64,000 nt of DNA from JANQPA01 sp964628385 (GTDB lineage: Bacteria > Bacteroidota > Bacteroidia > Chitinophagales > Saprospiraceae), in the NCBI GenBank assembly GCA_964628385.1, contig CAZVOD010000001.1, forward strand, positions 92,421 through 156,420. Reading direction: 5' to 3'. Position 1 is the first letter of the stretch. Every line of letters starts with the position of its first letter. The position numbers were made by a program, and so were the translations under genes. Below are positions 24,912-32,520 of this stretch, in pieces. The notes beneath the pieces were generated by a model, which was not told the DNA's origin, made no database searches, and saw only the letters and a list, made by a program, of their open reading frames with translations.

Positions 24912-26039
24912 ATGAGTACACAAACTGCGGAAAAGACAAGCAATATAGCATTAGAAGAGACCGACAAAAAGCAACAGCCACAAAAAGGCTACTCCAATTG
25001 GGTGAAAATCTGGCTGGGGATAGGCCTGTTTATGATATTTGTTCAGGTAGTCGTAGGTGGAATTACAAGGCTTACCGGTTCCGGGCTATCCATTACCAAA
25101 TGGGAAATCGTTACGGGGACATTGCCTCCCGTGAATGCTGCACAGTGGCAAGAAGCCTTTGATTTGTATAAGGCTACTCCACAGTATGAAAAGATCAATC
25201 AGGGTATGTCTATGCCTGAATTTAAGTTTATTTATTTTTGGGAATACATTCACCGACTGTGGGCCAGATTAATGGGCTTTGTTTTCATTATTCCTTTTGG
25301 GATTTTTCTTAGCAGGAAAATGGTTGACAGGCCTTTATTAAAACGCTTGGGGATGGTCTTTCTGCTGGCGGCTACTGTGGCATCATTTGGCTGGATTATG
25401 GTGGCCAGTGGTTTAGTTGAGCGCCCGTGGGTAGATGCTTACAAGCTAACCATGCACTTGTCTTTGGCATTTATTTTGTATTCTTATCTATTGTGGACCA
25501 CTTTCAAGGTGAGTATTCCCCGGTCAAAAGTTTTCCACAATAATACTGTTAAAAAGTGGATGATTGGATTGACTGTTCTTACAGCTGTACAGATTATCCT
25601 GGGAGGAGTGATGAGTGGTACAAAGGCCGGATTATACTTTCCAACATGGCCGGATATGAACGGCGTGATGGTACCGGCTATCCTTATGGATGGAAGTCAA
25701 TGGAATGTGGAAAACCTCGTAGAATACGATCGGGGGAGCTTTGCTGTTGCCTTCATTCAATTCGTTCATAGATCTACTGCTTATCTGCTGTTTTTCAGTG
25801 CCTTATACTTTGTCATCCGCTTCTTTAGAAGGGTGGAAAGTAGTTGGTTTAAAAGCGGAATGGGACTGTTAATAACTATGTTAGTAATTCAAATGGTATT
25901 GGGTGTTTCTACGCTTCTCTACAGCGTTGGATCCATTCCGGTAGGACTAGGAGTTATGCATCAGGCTGGAGCCTTAATACTACTGTCAATCAACTTTTTC
26001 TTGCTGTTTCTGGTGGCTGGAAGAAGTTGGAGGGATTAG
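24912..26039 (+). CDS. ctaA: Heme A synthase (CtaA/COX15)
   Basis: A 375-residue inner membrane protein that oxidises heme O to heme A for cytochrome oxidase. I prefer ATG 24912, five bases after AGGAAAAG, over the upstream TTG at 24894. Eight membrane helices are visible. Key features: VVGGITRLTGSGLSITKWE (first helix pair), FWEYIHRLWARLMG (heme-ligand histidine, about 107), LTMHLSLAF, FVHRSTAYLLF and GVMHQAGALIL. It resembles the COX15 form rather than the short Bacillus CtaA. No cytochrome oxidase genes are in the window, so it is an isolated gene followed by a terminator. Confidence 0.95.
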   Translation: MSTQTAEKTSNIALEETDKKQQPQKGYSNWVKIWLGIGLFMIFVQVVVGGITRLTGSGLSITKWEIVTGTLPPVNAAQWQEAFDLYKATPQYEKINQGMSMPEFKFIYFWEYIHRLWARLMGFVFIIPFGIFLSRKMVDRPLLKRLGMVFLLAATVASFGWIMVASGLVERPWVDAYKLTMHLSLAFILYSYLLWTTFKVSIPRSKVFHNNTVKKWMIGLTVLTAVQIILGGVMSGTKAGLYFPTWPDMNGVMVPAILMDGSQWNVENLVEYDRGSFAVAFIQFVHRSTAYLLFFSALYFVIRFFRRVESSWFKSGMGLLITMLVIQMVLGVSTLLYSVGSIPVGLGVMHQAGALILLSINFFLLFLVAGRSWRD

Positions 26040-26157
26040 TGTGGAAAACCATGTGGAAAACAATTTTATCAATTTCCAACTATAATTAGATTTGTCATTG
26101 ACTCCCAGATAAAATAGGAATAATTTTTACGGGTTAAGAATAATAAAAAAATATAGG

Positions 26158-26188
26158 CGCCGGTTGAGCCATAGCTCTCCGGCGTTTT
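26158..26188 (+). terminator. Terminator after ctaA
   Basis: Arms CGCCGG (26158-26163) and CCGGCG (26179-26184) enclose 15 bases and are followed by TTTTT. It lies 118 bases after the ctaA stop. Confidence 0.75.
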
Positions 26189-26216
26189 TAGCGGGTTTAC
26201 AAATTTTGTCAGTGTA

Positions 26217-26915
26217 ATGGCCATATATTTACTTTCTGAGGGTGAGCTTACTTTTCCAAATCCGCGAATGGCTACCAGCCAGGGGATTTTGGCATTGGGT
26301 GGGGACTTATCTCCGGAACGCCTAATTTTGGCTTACCAACACGGAATTTTCCCCTGGTTTAATCCTGATGAGCCCATCCTGTGGTGGTCTCCTGATCCCA
26401 GGTTTGTTTTGTTTCCGGAAGAGCTAAAAGTGTCGAAAAGTATGCGTCCTTATTTTAATCAAAGGAAATTTGACGTAACATTTGATCGTCATTTTGAAGA
26501 GATAATGCGCAATTGTCAAAATGCTAGCCGTAAAGGTCAAATGGGAGAGACCTGGATCACAGAAGATATGATAGAGGCTTATGTACGGCTATATGATATG
26601 GGCCTGGCCCATTCCGTCGAAGTATGGAAGGGGGATGAAATAGTTGGTGGTCTATATGGGATAGCTCTGGGAAAATGTTTTTTTGGAGAATCAATGTTTA
26701 CCAAAGTTAGCAATGCCTCTAAGTTTGGTTTTATATCGATGGTAAGGAAGCTCAGGGAAAAATCCTATTGGCTAGTTGATTGTCAACAACAAACCAGGCA
26801 CCTGGCAAGCATGGGAGCCCGGTCTATACTTCGGGAAGAGTTTTTGACTATCCTTGACAAAAATCTAGTACAGCCTACCCAAAAAGGCCACTGGATCAAT
26901 TGGGCACATGGCTAA
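26217..26915 (+). CDS. aat: Leucyl/phenylalanyl-tRNA-protein transferase
   Basis: Aat, 232 residues, adds Leu or Phe from tRNA to proteins with N-terminal Arg or Lys, marking them for ClpAP (bacterial N-end rule). Family motifs: FPNPRMATSQGILALGGDLSPERLILAYQHGIFPWF, split here as residues about 11-46, then WWSPDPRFVLFP and GGLYGIALGKCFFGESMF. Length is typical. It stands alone; clpA and clpS are not in the window. Confidence 0.97.
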   Translation: MAIYLLSEGELTFPNPRMATSQGILALGGDLSPERLILAYQHGIFPWFNPDEPILWWSPDPRFVLFPEELKVSKSMRPYFNQRKFDVTFDRHFEEIMRNCQNASRKGQMGETWITEDMIEAYVRLYDMGLAHSVEVWKGDEIVGGLYGIALGKCFFGESMFTKVSNASKFGFISMVRKLREKSYWLVDCQQQTRHLASMGARSILREEFLTILDKNLVQPTQKGHWINWAHG

Positions 26916-27078
26916 AACTTAATCTTTATTCACCGGAGAACCTAAATTTCTAAAAAATCGTATTTATTTTAGAGAATAAAAGCTGAGGCTCAACCTTACA
27001 GACTTTTAGGGAAACACCTCGTTATTAACTACCGCTAAGTCTATTATTCAATCAACTCTTTTAAATGAATTATTGAAA

Positions 27079-28800
27079 ATGGTGAAATTTAGATGGCTCC
27101 CTCTCGGTATTATCTTCGTACTTTGTATCAGTTCTTCTTCCTTCGAAGAAAAGCGCTACCCACAGGACTACTTCCGCGCGCCGGTGAATATCCCCCTTCG
27201 CTTGTCGGGTACTTTCGGAGAATTGCGTTCCAACCATTTTCATGCCGGCATTGATATCAAGGGAGGTATCGGTCTGCCACTATATGCTATTGCTGAGGGG
27301 TATGTTTCAAGAATTAAGGTACAGGCTGGAGGCTACGGGAAGGTAATTTATATAGATCATCCTAATGGCTACACTTCTGTATACGCTCATATGAATAGAT
27401 TCAGTAAACAGCTGGAACAGTATATCAAAGACAAGCAACATAAAACGACCTCCTTTGAACAAGATTTATACCCACCCAAAGATTCTTTCTATTTTGAGCA
27501 AGGTGAAAAAATCGGTGAGATGGGAACTACCGGATACTCTTTTGGTCCTCACCTCCATTTTGAAATTAGAGATACCCGGACAGAGAAAATTATCAACCCC
27601 CTTCTTTTTGGGTTTAAAGTACCAGATAATAAAGCTCCCCGACTGCATCAATTACGCGTGTACGAGCTCAATGAGAAAAATGAAACGGCCGATGCCTCCT
27701 CTATAAACCTAAGATGGGACAGAGGAGGCTATTCGGTTGGTCAGGATACTTTGATGATAGATGCCAAACGGATTGGCCTGGCTCTCAAAGCTTATGATCA
27801 CATGGATTATGTGAGTAACTGGAATGGTATTTTCCAAATGAATACTTTTGTAGATGATTCCTTACACTATCAATTCAAGATGGAGACGTACGGTTTCGAC
27901 GAAACCCGCTATCTCAATGCACATATAGACTACGAGGAGAAAGTGACTAAAAACAGTTGGTTCAACCGCTGCTTTAAATTGCCGGGCAACCAGTTGTCGA
28001 CTTATTCCGGAGGGGATGGTATCATCGAAATCGATACTCTAAAAGCCAAAAAAATAAGAATAGTTACCAGCGATGTAGTCGGCAATGCATCCGAGCTGGA
28101 ATTTTGGGTAAAACGAGAAAAGCCATTGACAAATACGGATGATTCAAAGCCGAGAATTTTTAATTACGTTTTACCTTACAACGAAGAGAGCATAATTAAT
28201 AATTATCCACTGTATTTATATTTTCCAAGGGGCACTTTTTATGAAAATTTATACCTTGATTATCAGGTTTCTTACGAGAAGTCTCACAATATCTATTCTT
28301 CCATACACACCATACACGATTATAAAACACCTGTGCACCAGTATTTTGAGATAGGAATTATTGGTGATGCCGTACCCGATTCATTAAAATCTAAAGCTTT
28401 CATTGCTTATTGTGATGAAGATCAGGACATTATTAATTGTGGAGGATACTGGGAGGATGGATACCTCAAAACGGAAACACGTGATTTGGGGGATTATTGC
28501 ATCATGCTGGATGAGAAGGCGCCAAATATTCGCCCAATTTATTTTAGAAGTGACATGAGGCGTAGCAGCAGGATGACTTTTAAAATAAGTGATAACCTTC
28601 TCACTAGTGGCCGCGCCAAAGACCTTCGCTACAAAGGAACTATCGACGGGAAATGGGTGCTTATGGGATTTGATGCCAAGAACGATCTGCTAACGCACAA
28701 TCTAGACAAGGGCTTAGAAAGCGGAGAGCATATTTTCCGTTTGGAGGTGAGAGATGACAGAGAGAATGTTACTGTTTTTGAAAAAAAGTTTATCCGATAA
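27079..28800 (+). CDS. Secreted M23 (LytM) family peptidase
   Basis: A 573-residue secreted zinc endopeptidase-like protein. ATG 27079 is preferred over a TTG two codons earlier. The signal peptide is MVKFRWLPLGIIFVLCIS. The LytM domain comes first: HFHAGIDI (His53-Asp59 region) and HLHFEIR (His158, His160) provide zinc ligands, and TSVYAH carries a further conserved histidine. The remaining roughly 390 residues look like beta-sandwich repeats of unknown role (the signature MRRSSRMTFKISDNLLTSG lies near the end). It likely acts on peptidoglycan cross-links in the periplasm. It is monocistronic. Confidence 0.9.
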   Translation: MVKFRWLPLGIIFVLCISSSSFEEKRYPQDYFRAPVNIPLRLSGTFGELRSNHFHAGIDIKGGIGLPLYAIAEGYVSRIKVQAGGYGKVIYIDHPNGYTSVYAHMNRFSKQLEQYIKDKQHKTTSFEQDLYPPKDSFYFEQGEKIGEMGTTGYSFGPHLHFEIRDTRTEKIINPLLFGFKVPDNKAPRLHQLRVYELNEKNETADASSINLRWDRGGYSVGQDTLMIDAKRIGLALKAYDHMDYVSNWNGIFQMNTFVDDSLHYQFKMETYGFDETRYLNAHIDYEEKVTKNSWFNRCFKLPGNQLSTYSGGDGIIEIDTLKAKKIRIVTSDVVGNASELEFWVKREKPLTNTDDSKPRIFNYVLPYNEESIINNYPLYLYFPRGTFYENLYLDYQVSYEKSHNIYSSIHTIHDYKTPVHQYFEIGIIGDAVPDSLKSKAFIAYCDEDQDIINCGGYWEDGYLKTETRDLGDYCIMLDEKAPNIRPIYFRSDMRRSSRMTFKISDNLLTSGRAKDLRYKGTIDGKWVLMGFDAKNDLLTHNLDKGLESGEHIFRLEVRDDRENVTVFEKKFIR

Positions 28801-28867
28801 ATAGGGCTTTTGATCGTTCGGGGTATTGAACCAGCGATAATATTTCTTGTTTCAATTCCAAAAAAAT

Positions 28868-29329
28868 ATGACGCATTTAAAAGAAGGCGATAAGGCGCCG
28901 GAATTCCAGGGTTTAAATGAGAAAGGAGAAGAAATATCTCTAGGGCAATATGCCGGTAAAAAGCTGATTCTTTTCTTTTATCCAAAAGATAATACACCGG
29001 GTTGTTCTGCTGAGGTTTGCAGTTTGAGGGATAGCTATACTCAACTGAACGAGCAGGGCTTTGAGCTGCTAGGAGTAAGTCCTGATAGTGCCCGCAAGCA
29101 TCAGAATTTTATCAAAAAGTTTGACTTACCTTTTCCGCTATTAGCAGATACAGAGCAGGAAGTACTCAAAATGTACGGTGTTTGGGGAGAAAAGAAAATG
29201 TACGGAAAAACTTACGAAGGGGTATTCAGAACTACATTTATCATAAACGAAGATGGTAATATTGAAAAGGTATTTACTAAAGTAAAAACCAAGGAACACG
29301 CTGAGCAAATATTAGAAGAATATGCTTAG
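28868..29329 (+). CDS. bcp: Thiol peroxidase, Bcp/PrxQ type
   Basis: A 153-residue atypical 2-Cys peroxiredoxin that reduces hydroperoxides with thioredoxin. The peroxidatic cysteine and a resolving cysteine five residues later are in NTPGCSAEVCSLRD. The ATG at 28868 gives the normal N-terminus MTHLKEGDKAPEF. YPKDNTPGC and the later EGVFRTTFIINEDG are typical. It is full length and cytoplasmic, follows the M23 gene by 67 bases, and converges with the next gene across a long stem-loop. Confidence 0.95.
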   Translation: MTHLKEGDKAPEFQGLNEKGEEISLGQYAGKKLILFFYPKDNTPGCSAEVCSLRDSYTQLNEQGFELLGVSPDSARKHQNFIKKFDLPFPLLADTEQEVLKMYGVWGEKKMYGKTYEGVFRTTFIINEDGNIEKVFTKVKTKEHAEQILEEYA

Positions 29330-29355
29330 CAACGCTGCTACGTTAGTCTGATATC

Positions 29356-29403
29356 ATCCTGGCTTTCTTTGGTTTTGTTCGTTCAAAACCGGAAAGACCA
29401 GGA
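29356..29403. terminator. Long stem-loop between convergent bcp and the Trp-rich gene
   Basis: ATCCTGG (29356-29362) pairs with CCAGGAT (29397-29403) and GGTTTTG (29371-29377) with CAAAACC (29384-29390), with an interrupted stretch between. There is no long T run, so it may act as a terminator or as a 3' end stabiliser for both genes. Confidence 0.55.
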
Positions 29404-29424
29404 TAGCATTAAATATCGTTTCGC

Positions 29425-29973
29425 TTAGGTTCTCGGAACACTGTGCAGGATACAGATAAAGGTCATAGCAATTTTGGTGGCCAAATTTATATCTTCACTC
29501 AGTTCATCAATTACTATCCATTTCTGAAAATCTCCCTGCCACTCTGTGTAAAGTCCAAAATAGCCCCGACGCTCATCGGGAGTGGACCAAGATTCCATTG
29601 AATCTCCGTAAACTGTTTGTATAGAAATTCGAGTTTGGTTTTGAAGGATTCGCCAGGCGCTGACCTGACCCAGCCATGTAGCTTCCATATCAACGATAAT
29701 TCCATTGGGAAGCTTTAACTCCCAGATATTAGGATTGTTGGGATACTTGAGCTTCAACCTGCCATAAAGCCCTTCGTATTCGACAGTCCAATCCGTCCAG
29801 TCTGCTTCCATGGGAAACCGCATGTTAATCTCACCGATCTGATCATTTCCATACGTGAATTGCCAGGAGGTGAAATCATTATTCCACTCCGATTCAAAGT
29901 TTACCAACTGCTGTGAACTGGCAATTGTCAGCGTAGAAAAGATCAGAGTGATGTGTATGGTCAACGTTCTCAA
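29425..29973 (-). CDS. Secreted Trp-rich repeat protein, unknown function
   Basis: A 182-residue protein I cannot place. The frame has no ATG in its N-terminal part; a TTG at 29973 gives a good signal peptide (RTLTIHITLIFSTLTIASSQ). The mature part has ten tryptophans; the pattern [ET]W-x2-[DQ]-[FV]-x2-W recurs at Trp30/37, Trp100/107 and Trp145/152, and Trp59/Trp129 also keep the 70-residue spacing. This suggests an internally duplicated beta fold. It is likely periplasmic or secreted. The DUF3127 gene lies 26 bases upstream on the same strand. Confidence 0.65.
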   Translation of the reverse strand: MRTLTIHITLIFSTLTIASSQQLVNFESEWNNDFTSWQFTYGNDQIGEINMRFPMEADWTDWTVEYEGLYGRLKLKYPNNPNIWELKLPNGIIVDMEATWLGQVSAWRILQNQTRISIQTVYGDSMESWSTPDERRGYFGLYTEWQGDFQKWIVIDELSEDINLATKIAMTFICILHSVPRT

Positions 29974-29999
29974 TAGTTTGTAATATTTTAAACTTACTC

Positions 30000-30368
30000 T
30001 TAAAATGGCAAATCATCATCTGCTTTCATAGGTGGTTCATCAGAAGTAGAAGGGAAAGAATCTTCCTGACTTTGAGTAACAGCGGGTTGGGCATCGTTCT
30101 CCTCCAGCTTGTCTACTCGCCAGGCATTTAAGTTAGTAAAATATTTACCATTCCATTCTCTACCCCTCAAATCAAAATAGACCTTTATTCCTTCTCCTTC
30201 TGTGTAGGCGTCCATAATACTACATCTGTCTTGAACCAATTGGAATTTGATCATTTGTGGATAATTGCCATTAGTAGTCTCAATGACAAAATCCCTTGCC
30301 TGAAAGTTGGAGGTTTTGGTTTCTGTAGGAAAAACTTTATGTAGCTTACCAGTTACTTCAAAAGACAT
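30000..30368 (-). CDS. DUF3127 protein with SSB-like C-terminal tip
   Basis: A 122-residue protein starting at ATG 30368 (MSFEVTGKLHKV); the longer open frame upstream looks non-coding. DUF3127 is a Bacteroidota family that looks like an OB-type beta barrel: strands MSFEVTGKL, ARDFVIETT, MIKFQLVQD, IKVYFDLRG, FTNLNAWRV. The last 30 residues are a flexible acidic/Ser-rich tail ending DDDLPF, nearly identical to the tip of single-stranded DNA binding protein (DDDIPF), which recruits repair and replication proteins. A DNA-binding or SSB-partner-related role is inferred, not established. Confidence 0.85.
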   Translation of the reverse strand: MSFEVTGKLHKVFPTETKTSNFQARDFVIETTNGNYPQMIKFQLVQDRCSIMDAYTEGEGIKVYFDLRGREWNGKYFTNLNAWRVDKLEENDAQPAVTQSQEDSFPSTSDEPPMKADDDLPF

Positions 30369-30581
30369 GTTGTTCACAATTTTATTTTTAATAAGAGACT
30401 TATCGAGAGGAAATGGAAATACAAATTTCACATTTTCACAAAATAAGCCTATACTTAAATTCAAGATACGAGTGTGTATTTAGAATGCCAAAACAAAGCT
30501 TCTGGTTTTTTTGGAAAAGAGTAAAATACTAACAGGATTGTTTTGTTGGTAAAAAATTGGTTCTCAGCCCCTTGATAGGGT

Positions 30582-31208
30582 TTAAATTTGAACGTAGACC
30601 AGTGCTTTTTCTTCAAAAAAAGGTCGATCAAAAAATTCAGTAAGAGGGATAATCTCTGCTTCAAATCCTTTTGGTAGTTCCTTAATCTCGGATTTGAGAT
30701 TTCCTCCTTTGAGGCTGATCAAACCATTAGGCCACGAGTGCTGCTGCCTGGTGGCAATAAGTTTTTCACTCCACATCAATAGTTTGTCGAGGCTGGCTAC
30801 CGCTCTGCAAATCACAAAATCAAATTTCTGTTTTAGTTCTTCAGCCCTCTTGTGCATGGCGGTAACGTTTTGAAGGCCTAAAGCAGAAGCTATTTCTTTG
30901 ACGACCAATATTTTCTTACCGGTGCCATCAACTAAAGTAAAATGAGTTTTGGGAAATAAGATAGCCAGTGGAATTCCGGGAAGTCCTCCACCGGTGCCCA
31001 AATCCAGAATCTGAGCGCTTTCTTTGAAGCTTAACAGCTTTGCTATGGCTAGAGAATGAAGAATATGATGCTCATACAAATTATCAATATCTTTTCTGGA
31101 AATGACGTTTATCTTCTGGTTCCATTCTCTGTATAATGGCTCCAGTTGCTGAAATTGACTGATTTGTTGTTCTGACAGATTTTCAAAGTATTCAAGTATA
31201 CTTTCCAT
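30582..31208 (-). CDS. rsmG: 16S rRNA (guanine527-N7)-methyltransferase
   Basis: RsmG (GidB), 208 residues, methylates N7 of G527 in 16S rRNA. The SAM-binding motif is ILDLGTGGGLPGIPLAI (about 67-83). NVISRKDIDNLYEHHILHSLAI and FDFVICRAVASLDKLL are further family signatures. Full length. Copy 2 of the intergenic repeat starts 28 bases upstream of its ATG, so its promoter must overlap or lie within that element. Confidence 0.96.
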   Translation of the reverse strand: MESILEYFENLSEQQISQFQQLEPLYREWNQKINVISRKDIDNLYEHHILHSLAIAKLLSFKESAQILDLGTGGGLPGIPLAILFPKTHFTLVDGTGKKILVVKEIASALGLQNVTAMHKRAEELKQKFDFVICRAVASLDKLLMWSEKLIATRQQHSWPNGLISLKGGNLKSEIKELPKGFEAEIIPLTEFFDRPFFEEKALVYVQI

Positions 31209-31236
31209 TAAGTTGTATTGATAGAATGTGAATTAG

Positions 31237-31384
31237 AGCGTGTTTGGAATTTATTTTTGATGCTGAAAATACATTTGGGATGACGAAAATAAAGCTGTTT
31301 TTGAGTTTCATAGCAGGGCTATGGAGCGAAAAAAAGCTGAAATATCTTGTCCCGCTGAAAGCGGGAAGCAGTATTCTAAATGTA
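31237..31384 (-). repeat. Intergenic repeat element, copy 2 (inverted relative to copy 1)
   Basis: 148 bases matching 13879-13984 on the opposite strand. It keeps the AGCGTGTTTGG end (from 31237) and the CCCGCTGAAAGCGGG hairpin. It has 42 extra bases (about 31290-31331), rich in a CATAG/CTATG palindrome and bounded by a short repeat of CAGCTT, absent from copy 1. The other terminal inverted repeat is missing; instead a small palindrome, TGCTAACATAGCA, lies at 31391-31403, over the end of the pseudouridine synthase gene's 3' flank. Confidence 0.85.
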
Positions 31385-31407
31385 TTTGGATGCTAACATA
31401 GCATCTC

Positions 31408-32097
31408 TTAGATAATAGCTTTGACCAGGTTCCAGAGTACTTCATCTGGCAAAGGAGCTTCAATATCGATTGTTTCTTTCGAAACAGGATGCTCAAACCT
31501 CATTTTCCAGGCGTGAAGGTGTATGCTTCTGTCTTTATTGCCTCTTCTAAATCCATATTTTACATCACCTTTTATCGGGCAATCAATAGCAGCTAGCTGT
31601 GCCCTGATCTGGTGATGCCTTCCGGTTACGAGTTTTATTTTTAAAAAATTATAAACCTCACTACTGCCAATTACTTCATAGTCCAAAATCGCCTCTTTAG
31701 CCTCTTTATCGTTTTCGTCACTCACAAATGATTTGTTGAGGTGCTGTACTTGCTTGAGGTGATGCTTCAAAGTGCCGGCGGAGTGGGGTGGAGCATTCTT
31801 GGTAATGGCCAGGTAGTACTTTTCAACCGTTCTATTTTTGAATTGCTCACTGAGAACAGTCTGTGCTTTTGAAGACCGTGCAATAACAGTAAGTCCACTA
31901 GCTGGCCTATCCAGTCGATGTACTACAAATACCGGTGCTTTGGCATAAATTTCGGCTAGGTTTTTCAGGGCTTTTTCTTCTGATTTGCCCCCTTGAACTT
32001 CCAGGCCATTAGGTTTATTAAAAACTAAAAATTGATTGTTTTTTAACAGTACCAAATCACTAATGGCAGGCTCTTGTTTCTTATTCAACTTCTTCAT
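31408..32097 (-). CDS. RluA family pseudouridine synthase
   Basis: A 229-residue pseudouridine synthase. The catalytic motif HRLDRPASG (about 61-69) holds the essential aspartate; TGRHHQIRAQLAAIDCPIKGDVKYG is the second signature. There is no S4 RNA-binding domain at the N-terminus, as in RluA or TruC-like forms. It may modify rRNA or tRNA uridines; the target cannot be read. Its first 17 bases overlap the end of the DUF4834 gene, so the two form one operon. Confidence 0.93.
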   Translation of the reverse strand: MKKLNKKQEPAISDLVLLKNNQFLVFNKPNGLEVQGGKSEEKALKNLAEIYAKAPVFVVHRLDRPASGLTVIARSSKAQTVLSEQFKNRTVEKYYLAITKNAPPHSAGTLKHHLKQVQHLNKSFVSDENDKEAKEAILDYEVIGSSEVYNFLKIKLVTGRHHQIRAQLAAIDCPIKGDVKYGFRRGNKDRSIHLHAWKMRFEHPVSKETIDIEAPLPDEVLWNLVKAII

Positions 32098-32266
32098 AAT
32101 CTATATATTCCCCATCGTGATCACTGCTCCTGGAAGAAGATGGCGGTACATTGTTTGAATAATCTTCTTTGTGGTGGTTGTCCGGGCCCTTTTTCAAGGA
32201 AGGCTTTTTTATTAACTGATAATAAAGGAAATATAAAGCCAAGCCGGTGACTATTAATTTAAGCAT
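32081..32266 (-). CDS. Small DUF4834-like membrane protein
   Basis: A 61-residue protein (ATG 32266, MLKLIVTGLALYFLYYQLIKKP). One N-terminal hydrophobic helix is followed by a short basic stretch and an acidic, Ser/Tyr-rich tail ending IDYEEVE. This matches the small DUF4834 family of Bacteroidota, function unknown. It lies upstream of and overlaps the pseudouridine synthase gene by 17 bases. The longer frame to 32308 adds a cysteine-rich piece that would spoil the start, so I do not use it. Confidence 0.75.
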   Translation of the reverse strand: MLKLIVTGLALYFLYYQLIKKPSLKKGPDNHHKEDYSNNVPPSSSRSSDHDGEYIDYEEVE

Positions 32267-32520
32267 ATCTATTTTTTTCTTCACGCAGCATTTCAGGGAA
32301 AGCCGCATCTATTAAATTGTAAATCTTGTCAATGATCAAAATTTCAAAATAAGATTTATGTACTTGAATTGCATCTTTAAAAGTAAAGCATTTAAAACGT
32401 CAGCGCGTGTATTTTGTACATAAATATTTTTAGCTTTGTGATTCTCAAAAGGATAGGCCTTAAAATTAAACTGAAATTACCGTCTACAAAACGAATACTC
32501 AAAATTTACAATAACAAACC

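Noticed and set aside
32081..32308. Longer start for the DUF4834-like protein
   Set aside because: It adds a cysteine- and lysine-rich piece before the membrane helix; the ATG at 32266 gives the standard start.
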